A stretch of 64,000 nucleotides of DNA from Paenibacillus sp. HGH0039 (GCF_000411255.1 NZ_KE150413.1:2022580-2086579); one strand, 5' to 3'; numbered from the stretch's first letter, positions 1 through 9,264 are shown. Made by a program: numbers and translations. The notes: generated from the letters alone by a model not told the origin.

Positions 1-1194
1 CGCCGGGTTGTGGGCGATCGGACGCAGGCCGGCCTGGGTAAAGCGGATGTTCGCCCCGTGCAGAAAATTAAGGGAGCTGTGGTCGAAGTTGTCGCCGTTA
101 AAATCGTCGAAGCAGCTCCCCAGCGCCCCCGCCCCCGCGAAGATGTTAAACTCCTGGTCGTCGTAAAAACCGGCTGCGCCCCCGCCCGTAATCTGATAGG
201 CGTAGTTTTTGCCGATGACGCCCGTGCCGCTTTTCGGATCGTAAGGTTTGCCCAGATTGGACGTGAGCAGAAGCCGGACGTTGTTGAACACATAACTCGC
301 CAGAATGACAAGGTCCGCAGGCTGCTCGAATTCTTCGCCGGTAGGCGTATTGACATACACGACGCCCGTCACTTTGCCCCCGGTGTGCAAAAGCTTGATG
401 ACGTTCGAGTTGGTGCGGATTTCGAGATTGCCGGTCTTCTCGGCAACGGGAATAACGGTAACGACAGGATCGGCTTTCGCCCCGTACTCGCACCCGTACC
501 GTTCGCAGAACGCGCAGTACTGGCAGGCCGCACGGGCGATTCCGTCGGGATTCGTGTAGTTCTCCGACAAGTTGGCGGACGGGATGGCATAGGGGTGATA
601 GCCGAGCTTTTTGGCGGCGTCCTCGAAAAGGACCATGCCCGGCGTCTTTTTCATCGGGCCGGTAGGAAAGGCGGCGGAACGCTTGCCGACCATTTCGTTT
701 TGCTCCTTTTCGCCGGAGATTCCGGCCATTTTCTCATACTTGTCGAAGTACGGCTCCAACTGGTCGTAGGTGATGCCCCAGTCCTGCAGCATCATGCCCT
801 GCGGAATTTTATTTTTGCCGTAGCGTTCAATCGTTTTGGAGCGGATTTCGAAATCGTAGGGCAGAAAACGGTAGTTCTGTCCGTTCCAGTGCACGCCGGC
901 CCCGCCGACGCCGTCTCCCATCAGGAAGGAACCGTAGGAACGCATCGGAAGGGCGCGTACTTTCTCGCTGCTGCGGAACGTCACCGTCTCCTTCGACAAG
1001 TCCTGCATCAGCTCGTAGCGCTGGGAATAGCGGAGTTCGTCGTGGGCCATGTAGTAATCTTCGGTTTTGCGGCTTTTGCCGCGTTCAAGCGCGACGACTT
1101 TATGCCCGGCCTTCGTTAACTCCGCGGCCAGAATACCGCCGGACCAGCCCATTCCGACGATCAGGATAGGTACTTTGGGAAGTTTGGTTGCCAT
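1..1194 (-). CDS. GMC-family FAD oxidoreductase, gluconate 2-dehydrogenase-type flavoprotein (partial)
   Basis: About 398 codons are present; the C-terminal part lies beyond the left edge. The protein starts MATKLPKVPILIVGMGWSGG, an FAD-binding Rossmann GxGxxG right at the N-terminus with no export signal. Further in are a conserved GGAGVHWNG segment typical of GMC enzymes and a Cys-rich CQYCAFCERYGC stretch. The start follows an AAGGAGGAG ribosome binding site, 19 bases after the stop of the Tat-signal subunit III gene, so the two are co-transcribed leftward. By family knowledge these proteins oxidise gluconate, other sugars or alcohols at the outer face of the membrane and pass electrons to cytochrome c. 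The actual substrate cannot be read from sequence. Confidence 0.88.
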   Translation of the reverse strand, partial: MATKLPKVPILIVGMGWSGGILAAELTKAGHKVVALERGKSRKTEDYYMAHDELRYSQRYELMQDLSKETVTFRSSEKVRALPMRSYGSFLMGDGVGGAGVHWNGQNYRFLPYDFEIRSKTIERYGKNKIPQGMMLQDWGITYDQLEPYFDKYEKMAGISGEKEQNEMVGKRSAAFPTGPMKKTPGMVLFEDAAKKLGYHPYAIPSANLSENYTNPDGIARAACQYCAFCERYGCEYGAKADPVVTVIPVAEKTGNLEIRTNSNVIKLLHTGGKVTGVVYVNTPTGEEFEQPADLVILASYVFNNVRLLLTSNLGKPYDPKSGTGVIGKNYAYQITGGGAAGFYDDQEFNIFAGAGALGSCFDDFNGDNFDHSSLNFLHGANIRFTQAGLRPIAHNPA

Positions 1195-1213
1195 TCTTCG
1201 TTGCTCCTCCTTG

Positions 1214-1999
1214 TCAGGAATGATTCGTGTGGTCGTGCAAGCTGAGCGGTTCCATGACGGCAAACTCTTTTTTATCAATGATCGCCGTATAGCTCATCTG
1301 GTCGCCGGGGTATTTGCGCATTCTCCAGCCCGCCATGTTTTTGTTGCCGCCGTAAAGCGGGTCCGCATACGCGCCTTCGATGGTCAAGCTGCGCAGCATC
1401 TCGAAAAAAGTCTGGCTCGGTACGCCGTTCAGCTGCACATCTTTGCCGCTTTCGAACGCTTTCAGCACTTCGTCCTGCTCGTTCTCGGCTAGGTCCGCGA
1501 AGCCTTTCTGATACTTTTGCCTGCTGTGGTCGTTCATGACCGTAAGGCCCATAACAAAAAGCTCATGCCGCTTGTAGCTGGCCTGGTAGCCCTGAGTCGC
1601 CTCGGCTTTATAAAAGGGACCCATCATATAATCGCGGGCGTTCATCCCCCACTGGCCGGCAAGCTGATGGTCGATATAGTAAGCGACACCAAGCTCCTTG
1701 GCTCCGGGGCCCAGTTCGTCTTTCGGAAAAATACGCTCCGTCGCCGCTTCGGTTATACGCAGCTGCTCCTGATTGAAAAACATGGGAGCCTGGTTGTAGT
1801 CCTTGGTGTTGCCTGTTTGTGCCTGCCCTTGACCCTGGGGAGTGCCCGGAGCGGCCTGCTTGTTCTTGGCCATGGAATTGCCGACAATACCGCCGACGAC
1901 TCCACCCGCCACAATTCCGCCGAGCGCTACGCCGGACAGTTTCAGAAACTTCCGCCGGGATTCGTCCCGGGGCTGTTTGGTCTGCTGATTTTCTGACAT
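1214..1999 (-). CDS. Gluconate 2-dehydrogenase subunit 3 family protein with Tat signal
   Basis: 261 aa small subunit of a membrane dehydrogenase. Residues 14-20 read SRRKFLK, a perfect twin-arginine motif, followed by a Gly/Val-rich hydrophobic segment, so it should leave the cell folded by the Tat pathway. The body (for example FPKDELGPGAKELGVAYYID) is typical of the gluconate dehydrogenase gamma subunit family. I chose the start at 1999 because AGGAGGAAC sits just before it; the frame stays open to 2059 without a better site. It lies directly upstream of the GMC flavoprotein gene, its presumed partner. That partner lacks a signal, so co-export is inferred. Confidence 0.88.
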   Translation of the reverse strand: MSENQQTKQPRDESRRKFLKLSGVALGGIVAGGVVGGIVGNSMAKNKQAAPGTPQGQGQAQTGNTKDYNQAPMFFNQEQLRITEAATERIFPKDELGPGAKELGVAYYIDHQLAGQWGMNARDYMMGPFYKAEATQGYQASYKRHELFVMGLTVMNDHSRQKYQKGFADLAENEQDEVLKAFESGKDVQLNGVPSQTFFEMLRSLTIEGAYADPLYGGNKNMAGWRMRKYPGDQMSYTAIIDKKEFAVMEPLSLHDHTNHS

Positions 2000-2091
2000 G
2001 ATGTTCCTCCTGTAAGGGAAGTGGGGTACTCGAGATAGGTGGTTATATCCAAGTATCACCTTTTCGCCGATATGTATGTAAGGAAAAAGAA

Positions 2092-2121
2092 AAAACGGAA
2101 TCTTTCGGAAGATTCCGTTTT
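2092..2121 (-). terminator. Intrinsic terminator after cytochrome c gene
   Basis: Inverted repeat AAAACGGAATC / GATTCCGTTTT with a short loop, followed on the minus strand by a T-rich tract. It lies between the leftward cytochrome c gene and the leftward subunit III gene, so it should end or reduce read-through between them. Confidence 0.75.
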
Positions 2122-2195
2122 CTAAAGCTGTTCCGCGCGCTTGTTTCGCGCTTGTTTAAGATGACTTGTTGAAGCTTTACAGCGAGTCGAAACGG

Positions 2196-2618
2196 TTATT
2201 TCTTGGCGGCGAGCCATGCGGCCAGCGCCTGAATATCCGTATCGCTCAGGTTGCCCTTGAAAGCAGGCATTCCGCCTCTTCCGTTCAGAAGAATGTTCTT
2301 GACGTCCGCCTCGCTGAGGCGGCTGCCCGCTTTTTGAAGGTTCGGGCCTACGCCGCCGCCCATATCGACGCCATGGCACGCGATACACTGGGCCTTGTAA
2401 AGAGATTCGGCCTGTGCCGTCTGGCTTCCGCTGCCTGCGCCTTCGGGCGCGTTACCGCCTGCAGCGGCTCCGGGGGAAGCGGTCGGCGACGCCGCGGGCG
2501 GTGCCGTTGATGCCGGAGTCGTCGGCTGAGGCGTAGGCGCGGTTTGCTTTTGGCCGCAGGCCGCCAGCGAAGCGGTTACGAGCAGGATGCCGACCAAGAC
2601 TGTCATCCGTTTGTTCAT
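2196..2618 (-). CDS. Cytochrome c lipoprotein (single haem)
   Basis: 140 aa. The N-terminal hydrophobic segment ends in a lipobox-like LAAC, giving a lipid-anchored protein outside the membrane. A Pro/Thr/Ala-rich linker of about 50 residues follows, then a class I cytochrome c domain with the haem-binding CIACH motif and a likely axial Met in GGMPAFKGNLS. The start at 2618 has GGAGGTGA with an 8-base spacer. It is the first gene of the leftward dehydrogenase group and probably accepts electrons from the flavoprotein, by analogy with three-subunit gluconate and alcohol dehydrogenases. Confidence 0.9.
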   Translation of the reverse strand: MNKRMTVLVGILLVTASLAACGQKQTAPTPQPTTPASTAPPAASPTASPGAAAGGNAPEGAGSGSQTAQAESLYKAQCIACHGVDMGGGVGPNLQKAGSRLSEADVKNILLNGRGGMPAFKGNLSDTDIQALAAWLAAKK

Positions 2619-2870
2619 GCAAATCACCTCCGTTCGATTCGATTCAGTAAAAGTTTCCCGACTATAGTTTGGCGTCCGTGTCCCGGAGATATTCTCGTTC
2701 GCGCATTACGGTTTCGAAGGCTTTTGCAATCCGCTTCGTTTTATGGCGAAAAAACGACAAATTTCTTTTCTTCGCCCCATGTATCTGCTAAACTATTTCT
2801 TAACTTGTGCGCTTTTCTACGTTAATGGGCGCGTTCTAGCAGGAGGTTCGTGGAAAGGGTAGGGTGGACG

Positions 2871-5800
2871 ATGAAACCTAGTTTGAAAGAACAACTACAG
2901 AAAAAAATTCTCATTCTGGACGGTGCCATGGGCACAATGATCCAGCAGGAAGATTTGTCGGCCGAAGATTTCGGAGGAGAAGAACTCGACGGCTGTAATG
3001 AAATGCTCGTTCTTACACGTCCGGATGTCATTCAGCGCATCCATGAGAAATATTTCGAAGCCGGTTCGGATATCGTTGAAACAAATACGTTCGGGGCAAC
3101 GAGCGTCGTACTGGCCGAATACGATATACCGGAGAAGGCGCGCGAAATTAACCTTGTCGCAGCCAAACTGGCCGTCGAGGCCGCCCGGAAATATTCAACT
3201 CCCGAATGGCCGCGTTATGTCGCCGGCGCACTCGGGCCGACGACGAAGACGCTTTCGGTAACCGGAGGCGTTACGTTCGAGGACCTTGAAGAGAGCTACT
3301 ACGAGCAGACGATCGCCTTGATCGAATCGGGCGTCGACGCCATTCTGCTGGAGACTTCCCAGGATACGCTCAACGTAAAAGCGGGCGGGATCGCGATCCA
3401 GCGGGCTTTTAAGACGACGGGCATCGAGCTGCCGATTATGATTTCCGGCACGATCGAACCGATGGGCACGACGCTGGCCGGGCAAAATATCGAATCCTTC
3501 TATATTTCCCTGGAGCATCTCAATCCGATTTCGGTCGGACTGAACTGCGCGACGGGACCCGAATTCATGCGGGATCATATCCGGACCTTGTCCGGGCTTG
3601 CAGGCACTTATATTTCGTGTTATCCGAATGCGGGTCTTCCCGACGAGAACGGACATTATCATGAGTCGCCCGAATCCCTGGCCAAGAAAATGGCCGCATT
3701 TGCCGAGCAGGGCTGGCTGAACATCGCGGGCGGCTGCTGCGGCACGACTCCCGCTCATATCCGCGCGCTGGCCGAAACGCTGAGCGCTTACAAACCGCGT
3801 ACCGAACTGGGTACGCACCCGTCGGCCGTATCCGGTATCGAGACGGTATACATCGAGCCGGAGAACCGTCCCTACATGGTGGGCGAGCGGACGAACGTGC
3901 TCGGTTCCCGGAAGTTCAAGCGTCTGATTGCCGAAGGCAAGTATGAAGAGGCATCCGAAATCGCCCGTGCCCAGGTTAAGGGCGGGGCTCACGTCATCGA
4001 CGTCTGTCTGCAGGACCCGGACCGCGACGAAACGGAAGACATGATCAAGTTCCTGGAGCTTGTCGTCAAAAAGATCAAAGTTCCGCTCATGATCGACTCG
4101 ACGGATACGCGTGTCATTGAGCTGGGGCTGAAGCATTCGCAGGGCAAAGCGATCATCAACTCCATTAACCTCGAGGACGGGGAAGAAAAGTTCGAGAAGG
4201 TGCTTCCGCTTATTCACCGTTACGGAGCCGCGGCGGTAGTCGGTACGATCGACGAGCGCGGCCAGGCGATTACGCGCGAAGATAAGCTGGAAGTCGCGCA
4301 GCGTTCGCACGATCTGCTCGTCCACAAGTACGGAATGAACGCCGAAGATATCATTTTCGACCCGCTTGTATTCCCGGTCGGCACCGGGGACCAGCAGTAT
4401 ATCGGTTCCGCCAAGGAGACGATCGAAGGCATCCGTCTCATAAAAGAAGCGATGCCCGCAACCAAAACCATTCTCGGTCTCAGCAACGTTTCGTTCGGTC
4501 TTCCCGAAGCCGGACGCGAGGTGCTGAATGCCGTTTATTTGTACCACTGCACGAAAGCGGGTCTCGATTACGCCATCGTGAACACGGAGAAGCTGGAGCG
4601 GTACGCGTCCATTCCCGAAGAGGAAAGAACGCTTGCCGAGAAGCTCATTTACGAGACGAACGACGAGACTCTGGCCGAATTTGTGGCTCATTTCCGGGTA
4701 AAGAAGGTTGAGAAGAAGGAAAAGATATCAACCCTTACGCTCGAAGAGCGGCTGGCCTCTTATGTGGTCGAGGGAACGAAGGAAGGACTTCTTCCCGATC
4801 TGGAGCAGGCGCTTCAAAAATATTCGCCGCTGGAAGTGATCAACGGTCCTCTGATGGAAGGGATGGCGGAAGTCGGACGCCTGTTCAACAACAACGAACT
4901 GATCGTAGCGGAAGTGCTTCAAAGCGCCGAAGTTATGAAGGCGTCCGTCGCTTATTTGGAGCAGTTCATGGAGAAGAACGAGTCTGCGGTGAAAGGGAAA
5001 ATCATTCTGGCCACCGTAAAAGGCGACGTCCACGATATCGGCAAAAACCTCGTCGAGATTATATTATCCAACAACGGCTACCAGATCGTGAACCTCGGCA
5101 TCAAGGTTCCGCCGGAACAGTTGATCGAGGCTTTCCGCAAAGAAAAACCGGACGCGATCGGGCTGTCGGGTCTGCTCGTGAAGTCCGCGCAGCAGATGAT
5201 CATCACGGCGCAGGATTTGCGCAACGCCGGAATCGACGTTCCGATCATGGTGGGCGGCGCCGCTCTGACGCGGAAATTCACCAAGACGCGCATCTCGCCG
5301 GAGTATGACGGCCTCGTGCTGTACGCCAAAGACGCGATGGACGGTCTGGACATCGCGAACAAGCTGAGCGACCCCGTGCAGCGGGAGCGTCTTATCCAAG
5401 AGCTTCGGGAATCGAAGGATTCCGATGTGATGGAAGCCGGTCGCAAGGAAGGGACCGAAATGCCGGTCCTTACGCGCGTATTCTCGTCCACGGTCGACCG
5501 CACCCTGCCGGTGGCGGTACCGCCGGATCTGGACCGCCACGTCCTTCGGGATTACCCGATCGGCCATCTTATGCCGTACGTGAACATGCAGATGCTTCTC
5601 GGACATCACCTGGGCCTGAAAGGCAAGGTCGACAAGCTCATCGCCGAGCAGGACCCGAAAGCCATGCAGCTGAAGGACACCGTGGACACCATCCTGTACG
5701 AAGCGCAGAAGAACGGCATCATCCGTACTCAGGGGATGTACCGGTTCTTCCCGGCCCAAGGGGACGGAAACGATGTCGTCGTATACGATCCCGCAGACAC

Positions 5801-6314
5801 GTCGAAAGTGCTCAAGCGCTTCACCTTCCCGCGTCAGGGAACCGAGCCGTTCCTGTGCCTGGCCGATTATCTGAAGCCGGTAGACAGCGGCGTCATGGAT
5901 TACATCGGCTTCCTCGTCGTGACGGCGGGGCAGGGCGTCAGCGAGCTGGCGCGCGAATGGCGCGAGCAGGGCGATTATCTGCGCTCCCATGCGCTTCAGT
6001 CGACGGCTCTCGAAGTCGCGGAAGCTTTTGCGGAGCGTGTGCATCATATTATGCGCGACGTGTGGGGCATTCCGGATTTTGCGGAAATGACGATGCAGGA
6101 GCGTTTCGGGGCGAAGTACACCGGCCAGCGGTTCTCGTTCGGGTACCCGGCTTGTCCGAACCTGGAGGATCAAGAGCCGTTGTTCGAGCTGATGAAGCCG
6201 GAGGATATCGGGATCGAGCTGACCGAAGGCTGCATGATGGAGCCGGAGGCGTCCGTATCGGCTATCGTGTTCGCCCATCCTCAGGCGAGATATTTCAACG
6301 TCGATAAAGTATAA
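2871..6314 (+). CDS. metH: Cobalamin-dependent methionine synthase
   Basis: 1147 aa, full length for MetH. Domain order: homocysteine-binding barrel (DGAMGTMI near the N-terminus, zinc ligands in GLNCATG at about 224 and GGCCG at about 287), pterin-binding barrel, cobalamin-binding domain with DVHDIGKN at about 718, and C-terminal AdoMet-dependent reactivation domain (RFGAKYTGQRFSFGYPACP). It transfers methyl from 5-methyltetrahydrofolate to homocysteine via methylcobalamin in the cytoplasm. The ATG at 2871 matches family N-termini; an in-frame GTG at 2850 is only 3 bases from AGGAGG. I see no cobalamin or SAM riboswitch upstream. It appears monocistronic, with a terminator following. Confidence 0.97.
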   Translation: MKPSLKEQLQKKILILDGAMGTMIQQEDLSAEDFGGEELDGCNEMLVLTRPDVIQRIHEKYFEAGSDIVETNTFGATSVVLAEYDIPEKAREINLVAAKLAVEAARKYSTPEWPRYVAGALGPTTKTLSVTGGVTFEDLEESYYEQTIALIESGVDAILLETSQDTLNVKAGGIAIQRAFKTTGIELPIMISGTIEPMGTTLAGQNIESFYISLEHLNPISVGLNCATGPEFMRDHIRTLSGLAGTYISCYPNAGLPDENGHYHESPESLAKKMAAFAEQGWLNIAGGCCGTTPAHIRALAETLSAYKPRTELGTHPSAVSGIETVYIEPENRPYMVGERTNVLGSRKFKRLIAEGKYEEASEIARAQVKGGAHVIDVCLQDPDRDETEDMIKFLELVVKKIKVPLMIDSTDTRVIELGLKHSQGKAIINSINLEDGEEKFEKVLPLIHRYGAAAVVGTIDERGQAITREDKLEVAQRSHDLLVHKYGMNAEDIIFDPLVFPVGTGDQQYIGSAKETIEGIRLIKEAMPATKTILGLSNVSFGLPEAGREVLNAVYLYHCTKAGLDYAIVNTEKLERYASIPEEERTLAEKLIYETNDETLAEFVAHFRVKKVEKKEKISTLTLEERLASYVVEGTKEGLLPDLEQALQKYSPLEVINGPLMEGMAEVGRLFNNNELIVAEVLQSAEVMKASVAYLEQFMEKNESAVKGKIILATVKGDVHDIGKNLVEIILSNNGYQIVNLGIKVPPEQLIEAFRKEKPDAIGLSGLLVKSAQQMIITAQDLRNAGIDVPIMVGGAALTRKFTKTRISPEYDGLVLYAKDAMDGLDIANKLSDPVQRERLIQELRESKDSDVMEAGRKEGTEMPVLTRVFSSTVDRTLPVAVPPDLDRHVLRDYPIGHLMPYVNMQMLLGHHLGLKGKVDKLIAEQDPKAMQLKDTVDTILYEAQKNGIIRTQGMYRFFPAQGDGNDVVVYDPADTSKVLKRFTFPRQGTEPFLCLADYLKPVDSGVMDYIGFLVVTAGQGVSELAREWREQGDYLRSHALQSTALEVAEAFAERVHHIMRDVWGIPDFAEMTMQERFGAKYTGQRFSFGYPACPNLEDQEPLFELMKPEDIGIELTEGCMMEPEASVSAIVFAHPQARYFNVDKV

Positions 6315-6394
6315 CGTTTCGTCTCGTCCGCAGATGAGTATGAATAAATAGACGGCTGAAGCAAGGTTCGGCCGTCAGGCTGCGAAAAGCAGGG

Positions 6395-6422
6395 CGGTTC
6401 TTCCGAGAGCCGTCTTTTTTTC
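6395..6422 (+). terminator. Intrinsic terminator after metH
   Basis: Stem CGGTTCT / AGAGCCG (one G-U pair) around a TCCG loop, followed by TCTTTTTTT. A second upstream dyad (GACGGC...GCCGTC, 6350-6376) may add structure. Confidence 0.7.
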
Positions 6423-6569
6423 CCTCTTCCGGAGGCGGAAGGATCGGGGCTGCGGAGGACTTTGTAGGAACATCCCGGAGGATGCGGAGCCGTTTGACTT
6501 CCGGAACGAATTTTTATAGCATGTTAAAAAGCAGGGGAACTGACATCTGCAGAAACGAGGAACAGGGTC

Positions 6570-7505
6570 GTGGAATTGTATTTTCTCGGAACGGGAGCAG
6601 GCATGCCTGCCAGGCACCGTAATGTGACATCCATTGTGCTGAATTTGCTGCCGGAGCGGGGGAGCATCTGGTTTTTTGACTGCGGGGAAGGGACGCAGCA
6701 TCAGATCTTGAGATCGCCGGTTAAGCTGAGCAAGTCAGAGAAGCTGTTCGTTACGCATCTTCACGGCGATCATATATTCGGCCTGCCGGGACTTCTGAGC
6801 AGCCGTTCTTATCAGGGCGGGGATACGCCCTTTACGATTTACGGACCCAAGGGCATTAAAGCGTATGTGGACATGTCCCTGCAGCTTAGCCAGGTTCATC
6901 TCGACTATGAGCTGGTTATCCGGGAAATCCCGTCCGAAGGCGGAGTCGTCTTCGAGGACGAAACGTTCCGGGTCGAAGCCGCACCGCTGGAGCACCGGAT
7001 CGAATGTTTCGGCTACCGGATCGTCGAGAAAGACCTTCCGGGCAAGCTCCAGCAGGAGAAGCTGCATGAGCTGGGCATTACCGCCGGACCGCTTTACGGC
7101 CGTCTGAAGAAGGGCCAGACGGTTAAGCTGGAGGACGGGCGAGAGCTGCGCGGAAGCGATTTCGTCGGCCCTTCGATCAAAGGCCGGACGATCGCGATCC
7201 TCGGCGACACGAAGCCGTGCGGCAATTCGGCGCTGCTTGCGGAAGGCGCCGACGTGCTCGTTCACGAGGCGACGTTCGGAGCCGAACGGGAAGATCTTGC
7301 CGCGGCGTACGACCATTCGACGACGGAACAGGCGGCCCGTACAGCCGCGGAAGTCGGCGTGGGCGCGCTGATCATGACGCACATCTCCTCGCGCTATCAA
7401 GGAGAGGGAGCCGAACGCCTTCTCGAGGAAGCGAGAGCGATCCACCCGGATTCGTGGCTGGCGGAAGACTTCTACAACCACGCTGTCCCGCGCAAGCAGA
7501 GCTGA
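6570..7505 (+). CDS. rnz: Ribonuclease Z
   Basis: 311 aa metallo-beta-lactamase-fold endonuclease that removes the 3' trailer of tRNA precursors. It has the zinc motif HLHGDH at residues 63-68 and further metal ligands in APLEHRIECFGYR, ILGDTK and MTHISSRY. The start is GTG at 6570 with GAGGAA seven bases upstream; there is no better in-frame ATG near the conserved MELYFLGTGAG start. Length matches Bacillus RNase Z (about 307 aa). It has no clear operon partners. Confidence 0.95.
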   Translation: MELYFLGTGAGMPARHRNVTSIVLNLLPERGSIWFFDCGEGTQHQILRSPVKLSKSEKLFVTHLHGDHIFGLPGLLSSRSYQGGDTPFTIYGPKGIKAYVDMSLQLSQVHLDYELVIREIPSEGGVVFEDETFRVEAAPLEHRIECFGYRIVEKDLPGKLQQEKLHELGITAGPLYGRLKKGQTVKLEDGRELRGSDFVGPSIKGRTIAILGDTKPCGNSALLAEGADVLVHEATFGAEREDLAAAYDHSTTEQAARTAAEVGVGALIMTHISSRYQGEGAERLLEEARAIHPDSWLAEDFYNHAVPRKQS

Positions 7506-7757
7506 GTCAGGCCGTTCAGACCGGTTGGTCTCGGTCCTTTAAGGCGGATTCACTGCGCGGAGCCTCTGCTGACGGTGAAAGTTTCCGCCAGCGGCAGCGG
7601 CGGCTCCGCGGCAATAACGGCGGAGTCCGCGCGTTGCAGGCCGGAACGGCCGACAGACGCGGGGGAAACCCCCTGTCTGTCATCCGGTGTGAGCGGAAAC
7701 TTGCGGCAGCGGTAGGCGGAAATCGCTGAAGGACGGATACCGACAATGCACAAACGC

Positions 7758-7806
7758 ATATAGAAAAAAGTCCCGGCCGAAATCCAGCCGGGACTTTTTT
7801 CTATAT
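7758..7806. terminator. Bidirectional terminator between rnz and tlp
   Basis: Long perfect inverted repeat: ATATAGAAAAAAGTCCCGGC and its complement around a 9-base loop. It has A-rich and T-rich arms, so it can terminate both the rightward rnz side and the leftward tlp gene. Confidence 0.9.
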
Positions 7807-7857
7807 CAGCCGCTCAAGAGCCGCTGTATACTTCCGCTCCACCGGTGAATACCGGAA

Positions 7858-8085
7858 TCACTCGGTCGTATCGAATTTGGCTTCATCCTGCAGCTCGCTT
7901 TTGAAGCCGCGGACGCTTTGGCGGCGGCGTTCGTTTTTGGCTTCCAGCGCTGCTTGTTCCGTTGCGGAAATTTCGTCCGCATGCTCGTCCAGGTATTCCT
8001 GAGATTCATGAAGGCGGGCTTCCGTGTTCCGGATGCTGTTTTTCAAATGAACGGCGTTATCCCCGCGGTTATCTTTTTTGGCCAT
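7858..8085 (-). CDS. tlp: Small acid-soluble spore protein Tlp
   Basis: 75 aa, highly charged and without membrane segments. The middle and end (NERRRQSVRGFKSELQDEA) align by eye with the Tlp family of minor spore core proteins, which have the pattern NERR..S...F..E.QDEA. The start has GGAGGG seven bases upstream. Tlp proteins are made in the forespore; a possible sigma-G-like TGAATA / AATCGTA pair lies on the minus strand at about 8110-8145, weakly supported. It is monocistronic, ending at the strong bidirectional terminator. Confidence 0.85.
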   Translation of the reverse strand: MAKKDNRGDNAVHLKNSIRNTEARLHESQEYLDEHADEISATEQAALEAKNERRRQSVRGFKSELQDEAKFDTTE

Positions 8086-8246
8086 CGGTATCCCTCCTTT
8101 CCATCTCCTACGATTCGCTTTTGGCGCACGCCGTATTCATAAAATCTTCATCTTCTGCTAACGCTCCAATGATGCAGGCTTGCTAGGCTGATTCCAGGGG
8201 AGTCGGGCATGCCCCGAATGAACAGCAGTCCAGGGAGGGAAAAAGC

Positions 8247-9221
8247 ATGGACACGGGTAGTCATCTGCTTTTCGGAGTCACGTTAGCGGGACTGGCCACA
8301 CTGCAGCCGGAGGTTGCGCACGATCCGCTTCTTCTGCAAGCGGTGCTGGCCGCAACCATAGCGGGCTCGCATGCGCCGGATCTGGATACGATCGCGCGTC
8401 TGAAAGGGTATGCCGTCTATCTCAGGCACCACCGGGGTATCACGCATTCGCTGCCAGCCCTTCTGGTTTGGCCCGCTTTGCTGAGCGCTCTGGCCGCAGC
8501 GATCTTCGGCGCATGGGAACATTACGTTCTCCTCTTCGGCTGGACGGCTGCGGCCGTTACGCTCCATGTCGGGCTGGATTTGCTGAATGCATACGGCGTG
8601 CAGTGCTTAAGACCCTTTTCCTCCCGCTGGCTCCATCTCGATATTCTGCCTCTTACCGATCCTTTTCTTTTGGCGCTTCACGGAGGCGGGGCTCTCTTTT
8701 GGGTGGCCGGAGCGGCAAATCCGGGGATATGGATGGCTGCCGTATATGGGGCCAGCTTTATTTACGTAATGGCGCGATGGCTTCATAAGCGCATCCTTCT
8801 CCGCAGGTTGGCCGGGTATGCGAAAGACTTGCTCGGAGCAGCCGGACCGCTGCAGCTAGTTCCTGGTTTGACCTGGAGAAGCTGGCAGTTTGCGGCGGAA
8901 ACGGAATACAGTTATCACAGCGGAACGGTGCGCGGGTCGAGAATCGTTCTGAAAGATACCTACGTCAAGGACCGGACTCATCCGGTTATAGAGGCGGCCA
9001 TGGCTGCCGAGGGTGTCCGGGCATTTCTGGATTTTGCGCAGAGCAGTCATGTAAGCTGGGATTCGCATGGGGAAGGCTATGTGGTGAAATGGCGCGAAGT
9101 GAGATTTTGGCACGAGCATAAACTGCCGTTCGGCATTGACGTGACGCTGGATAGGGAAATGAAAGTTCTGTCCGAACAATTGGGATGGACAAAAAAAGCC
9201 TGGGAACCTCCCTATGTATAA
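8247..9221 (+). CDS. DUF457/YdjM-family membrane protein (YfhP-like)
   Basis: 324 aa. The N-terminal half carries the family pattern MDTGSHLLFG, AGSHAPDLDT and HHRGITHSL, whose His and Asp residues suggest a metal site in a membrane-embedded hydrolase-like fold. Several hydrophobic segments occupy roughly residues 70-185. The C-terminal third is soluble and fits the longer Bacillus YfhP-type proteins (about 327 aa). The start has AGGGAGGG with good spacing. Its last codons overlap the hairpin that terminates the convergent nitroreductase gene. Biochemical function is not established. Confidence 0.85.
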   Translation: MDTGSHLLFGVTLAGLATLQPEVAHDPLLLQAVLAATIAGSHAPDLDTIARLKGYAVYLRHHRGITHSLPALLVWPALLSALAAAIFGAWEHYVLLFGWTAAAVTLHVGLDLLNAYGVQCLRPFSSRWLHLDILPLTDPFLLALHGGGALFWVAGAANPGIWMAAVYGASFIYVMARWLHKRILLRRLAGYAKDLLGAAGPLQLVPGLTWRSWQFAAETEYSYHSGTVRGSRIVLKDTYVKDRTHPVIEAAMAAEGVRAFLDFAQSSHVSWDSHGEGYVVKWREVRFWHEHKLPFGIDVTLDREMKVLSEQLGWTKKAWEPPYV

Positions 9222-9241
9222 AGAGAGGACCCCAGGCTTCC
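9194..9241 (-). terminator. Terminator of nitroreductase gene, overlapping the end of the convergent CDS
   Basis: On the minus strand AAGCCTGGGG...CCCAGGCTTTTTTTG forms a stem with an inner GGTCCTC/GGGAGG extension and a T7 tail. The hairpin includes the last codons of the plus-strand DUF457 gene and has no T-tract in the plus direction. Confidence 0.75.
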
Positions 9242-9264
9242 CGGCCCGGCTATACCGGTTCGGA

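Noticed and set aside
10-1119. 369-aa plus-strand open frame at the left edge
   Set aside because: It is antisense to the GMC oxidoreductase, has no ribosome binding site and no recognisable motif.
2640-2870. Cobalamin or SAM riboswitch before metH
   Set aside because: None of the conserved boxes of either class is visible in the leader.
3195-4691. 498-aa minus-strand open frame
   Set aside because: Shadow of metH; Arg/His-rich composition typical of antisense frames in GC-rich genes.
5064-6278. 404-aa minus-strand open frame
   Set aside because: Antisense to the C-terminal half of metH, whose motifs are certain.
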